From the NCBI GenBank assembly GCA_963795835.1, contig CAWCJC010000001.1:62001-126000 (forward strand): a DNA stretch of 64,000 bases, written 5' to 3'. Origin of the DNA: JALYXI01 sp963795835 (lineage in GTDB: Bacteria; Acidobacteriota; Terriglobia; Bryobacterales; Bryobacteraceae). The notes beneath the pieces were generated by a model. It was given only the letters and a program-made list of their open reading frames with translations, ran no database searches and was not told where the DNA came from. Shown in pieces: positions 63,602 through 64,000 of the stretch (its first letter is position 1; each line of letters opens with the position of its first letter). The position numbers and the translations under genes were made by a program.

Positions 63602-64000
63602 TATTTGTTCATCCAGCTGACGATATCGGCGTTGATGCCATCGCCGCCCGGTTGGCCATCGGCTCCGAGCGAGGTGATATCGGGTTCATCGCCATGGTCG
63701 CCCGGATATTTGTAGATGTAGGGGTGGCCCCAGGGATCATTCGGAACGTCTTGGGGAAGGTAGGGACCGTTCCAGTTTTGGAGATCTCCGGGGCGATTGC
63801 GGAGCGCGTTCAGGCCCTGTTCGGTGCTGGGATATTGACTGGTATCGAGCTTATAAGAGCCGATGGCGGTGGAGAAATTTTGGATTTGCGAGCGCGCCGC
63901 AACCACGCGGGCCTTATCGCCGTGCTTGAGCATGGTGGGCGCAACCAGGGCGGCGAACAGCGCGATGATGGTGACCACCACCAGCATTTCGATCAACGTG
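63601..64000 (-). CDS. gspG: major pseudopilin GspG (5' end outside the window)
   Basis: The visible 132 codons start in the prepilin helix (TLIEMLVVVTIIALFAALVA, split by the window end) and run to the stop at 63601. Diagnostic GspG features: LDTSQYPSTEQGLNALRNRPG and NDPWGHPYIYKYPGDHGD, the calcium-binding loop with GLGADG-like SLGADGQPGGDGINADI. The true start lies beyond position 64000, so any start within the window would be false. It is the major subunit and probably the first gene of this operon or preceded by gspE and gspF. Confidence 0.9.
   Translation of the reverse strand, partial: TLIEMLVVVTIIALFAALVAPTMLKHGDKARVVAARSQIQNFSTAIGSYKLDTSQYPSTEQGLNALRNRPGDLQNWNGPYLPQDVPNDPWGHPYIYKYPGDHGDEPDITSLGADGQPGGDGINADIVSWMNK

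Noticed and set aside
1..64000. tRNA, rRNA and riboswitch genes
   Set aside because: Intergenic gaps are nearly all under 100 bases and I saw no cloverleaf, rRNA or FMN-box pattern in them; a covariance-model search was not possible.

Overview
The window looks like a chromosomal segment of an Acidobacteriota bacterium of the Bryobacterales/Solibacter type. This is an inference from gene content: a C-terminal domain of the kind first described in Solibacter (TIGR03437-like) in two secreted proteins, a sedolisin (S53) protease, a FecR/DUF6600 protein, a type II secretion operon with PilM/N/O-like inner-membrane parts, and a cytochrome b carrying a fused cytochrome c domain. G+C is fairly high and genes are tightly packed. 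Many start and stop codons overlap (ATGA, TGATG, TAATG, TAGTG), and six convergent pairs overlap at their 3' ends. No rRNA, tRNA or CRISPR was seen.

Layout. 0-5.5 kb is a damaged mobile island: an IS6-type element, a fragment of a trypsin-like protease, a RES/Xre-type toxin-antitoxin pair, an ISNCY (IS1202-like) element with duplicated end repeats, and a phage-tail-like gene that has lost its 5' end. 5.5-14.9 kb holds a Wzt-like ATPase coupled to an M24 peptidase, a coupled nth/N-acetylglucosamine-kinase-like/pgk run, a GT-C/TPR membrane protein, a zinc-ribbon protein, nadD and the CCA-adding enzyme. 14.9-26.9 kb has an APC permease, RNase R, a redoxin, a FecR/DUF6600 protein, an acetyltransferase, a hybrid histidine kinase, ribBA and fdhD. 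27-31.7 kb is the cdaA-cdaR-glmM module (c-di-AMP and cell-wall precursor) followed by a DUF1080 protein and a class IV-like deacetylase.

31.7-35.7 kb is a tightly coupled run: polysaccharide deacetylase, acyl carrier protein, ketoacyl synthase (the same three families as NodB/NodF/NodE), then a Rieske protein and cytochrome b/c. Opposite it (35.7-39.2 kb) lie oxidase-assembly genes (SCO, heme o synthase, DUF420) and a copper-site lipoprotein. 39.3-49.6 kb has a shortened amidohydrolase-like lipoprotein, a DUF4097 lipoprotein, pyruvate carboxylase, rsgA, the yebC-ruvC-hypothetical-TPR/TlpA operon and a cation-efflux/cupin fusion. 49.6-55.8 kb has the S53 protease, a dicarboxylate symporter and a TIGR03437-like protein. 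55.9-64 kb is a type II secretion operon on the minus strand, reading gspG-H-I-J-K-L-M, a GspC-like protein, a small protein and gspD; gspG runs off the end.

The most striking sequence-level pattern is a set of eleven +1 frame breaks in eight otherwise conserved genes (nth, cca, the hybrid kinase, glmM, a glycine-zipper protein, cytochrome b/c, pyruvate carboxylase, the S53 protease). Eight of the eleven lie at short G or C runs, and in every gene removing the extra bases gives a length divisible by three. They look like homopolymer over-calls in the assembly rather than decay, so these genes are annotated across the breaks. I did not find a convincing new defence or mobile system. The most unusual biology is the deacetylase/ACP/KAS/Rieske/cytochrome b run and the cation-efflux/cupin fusion.
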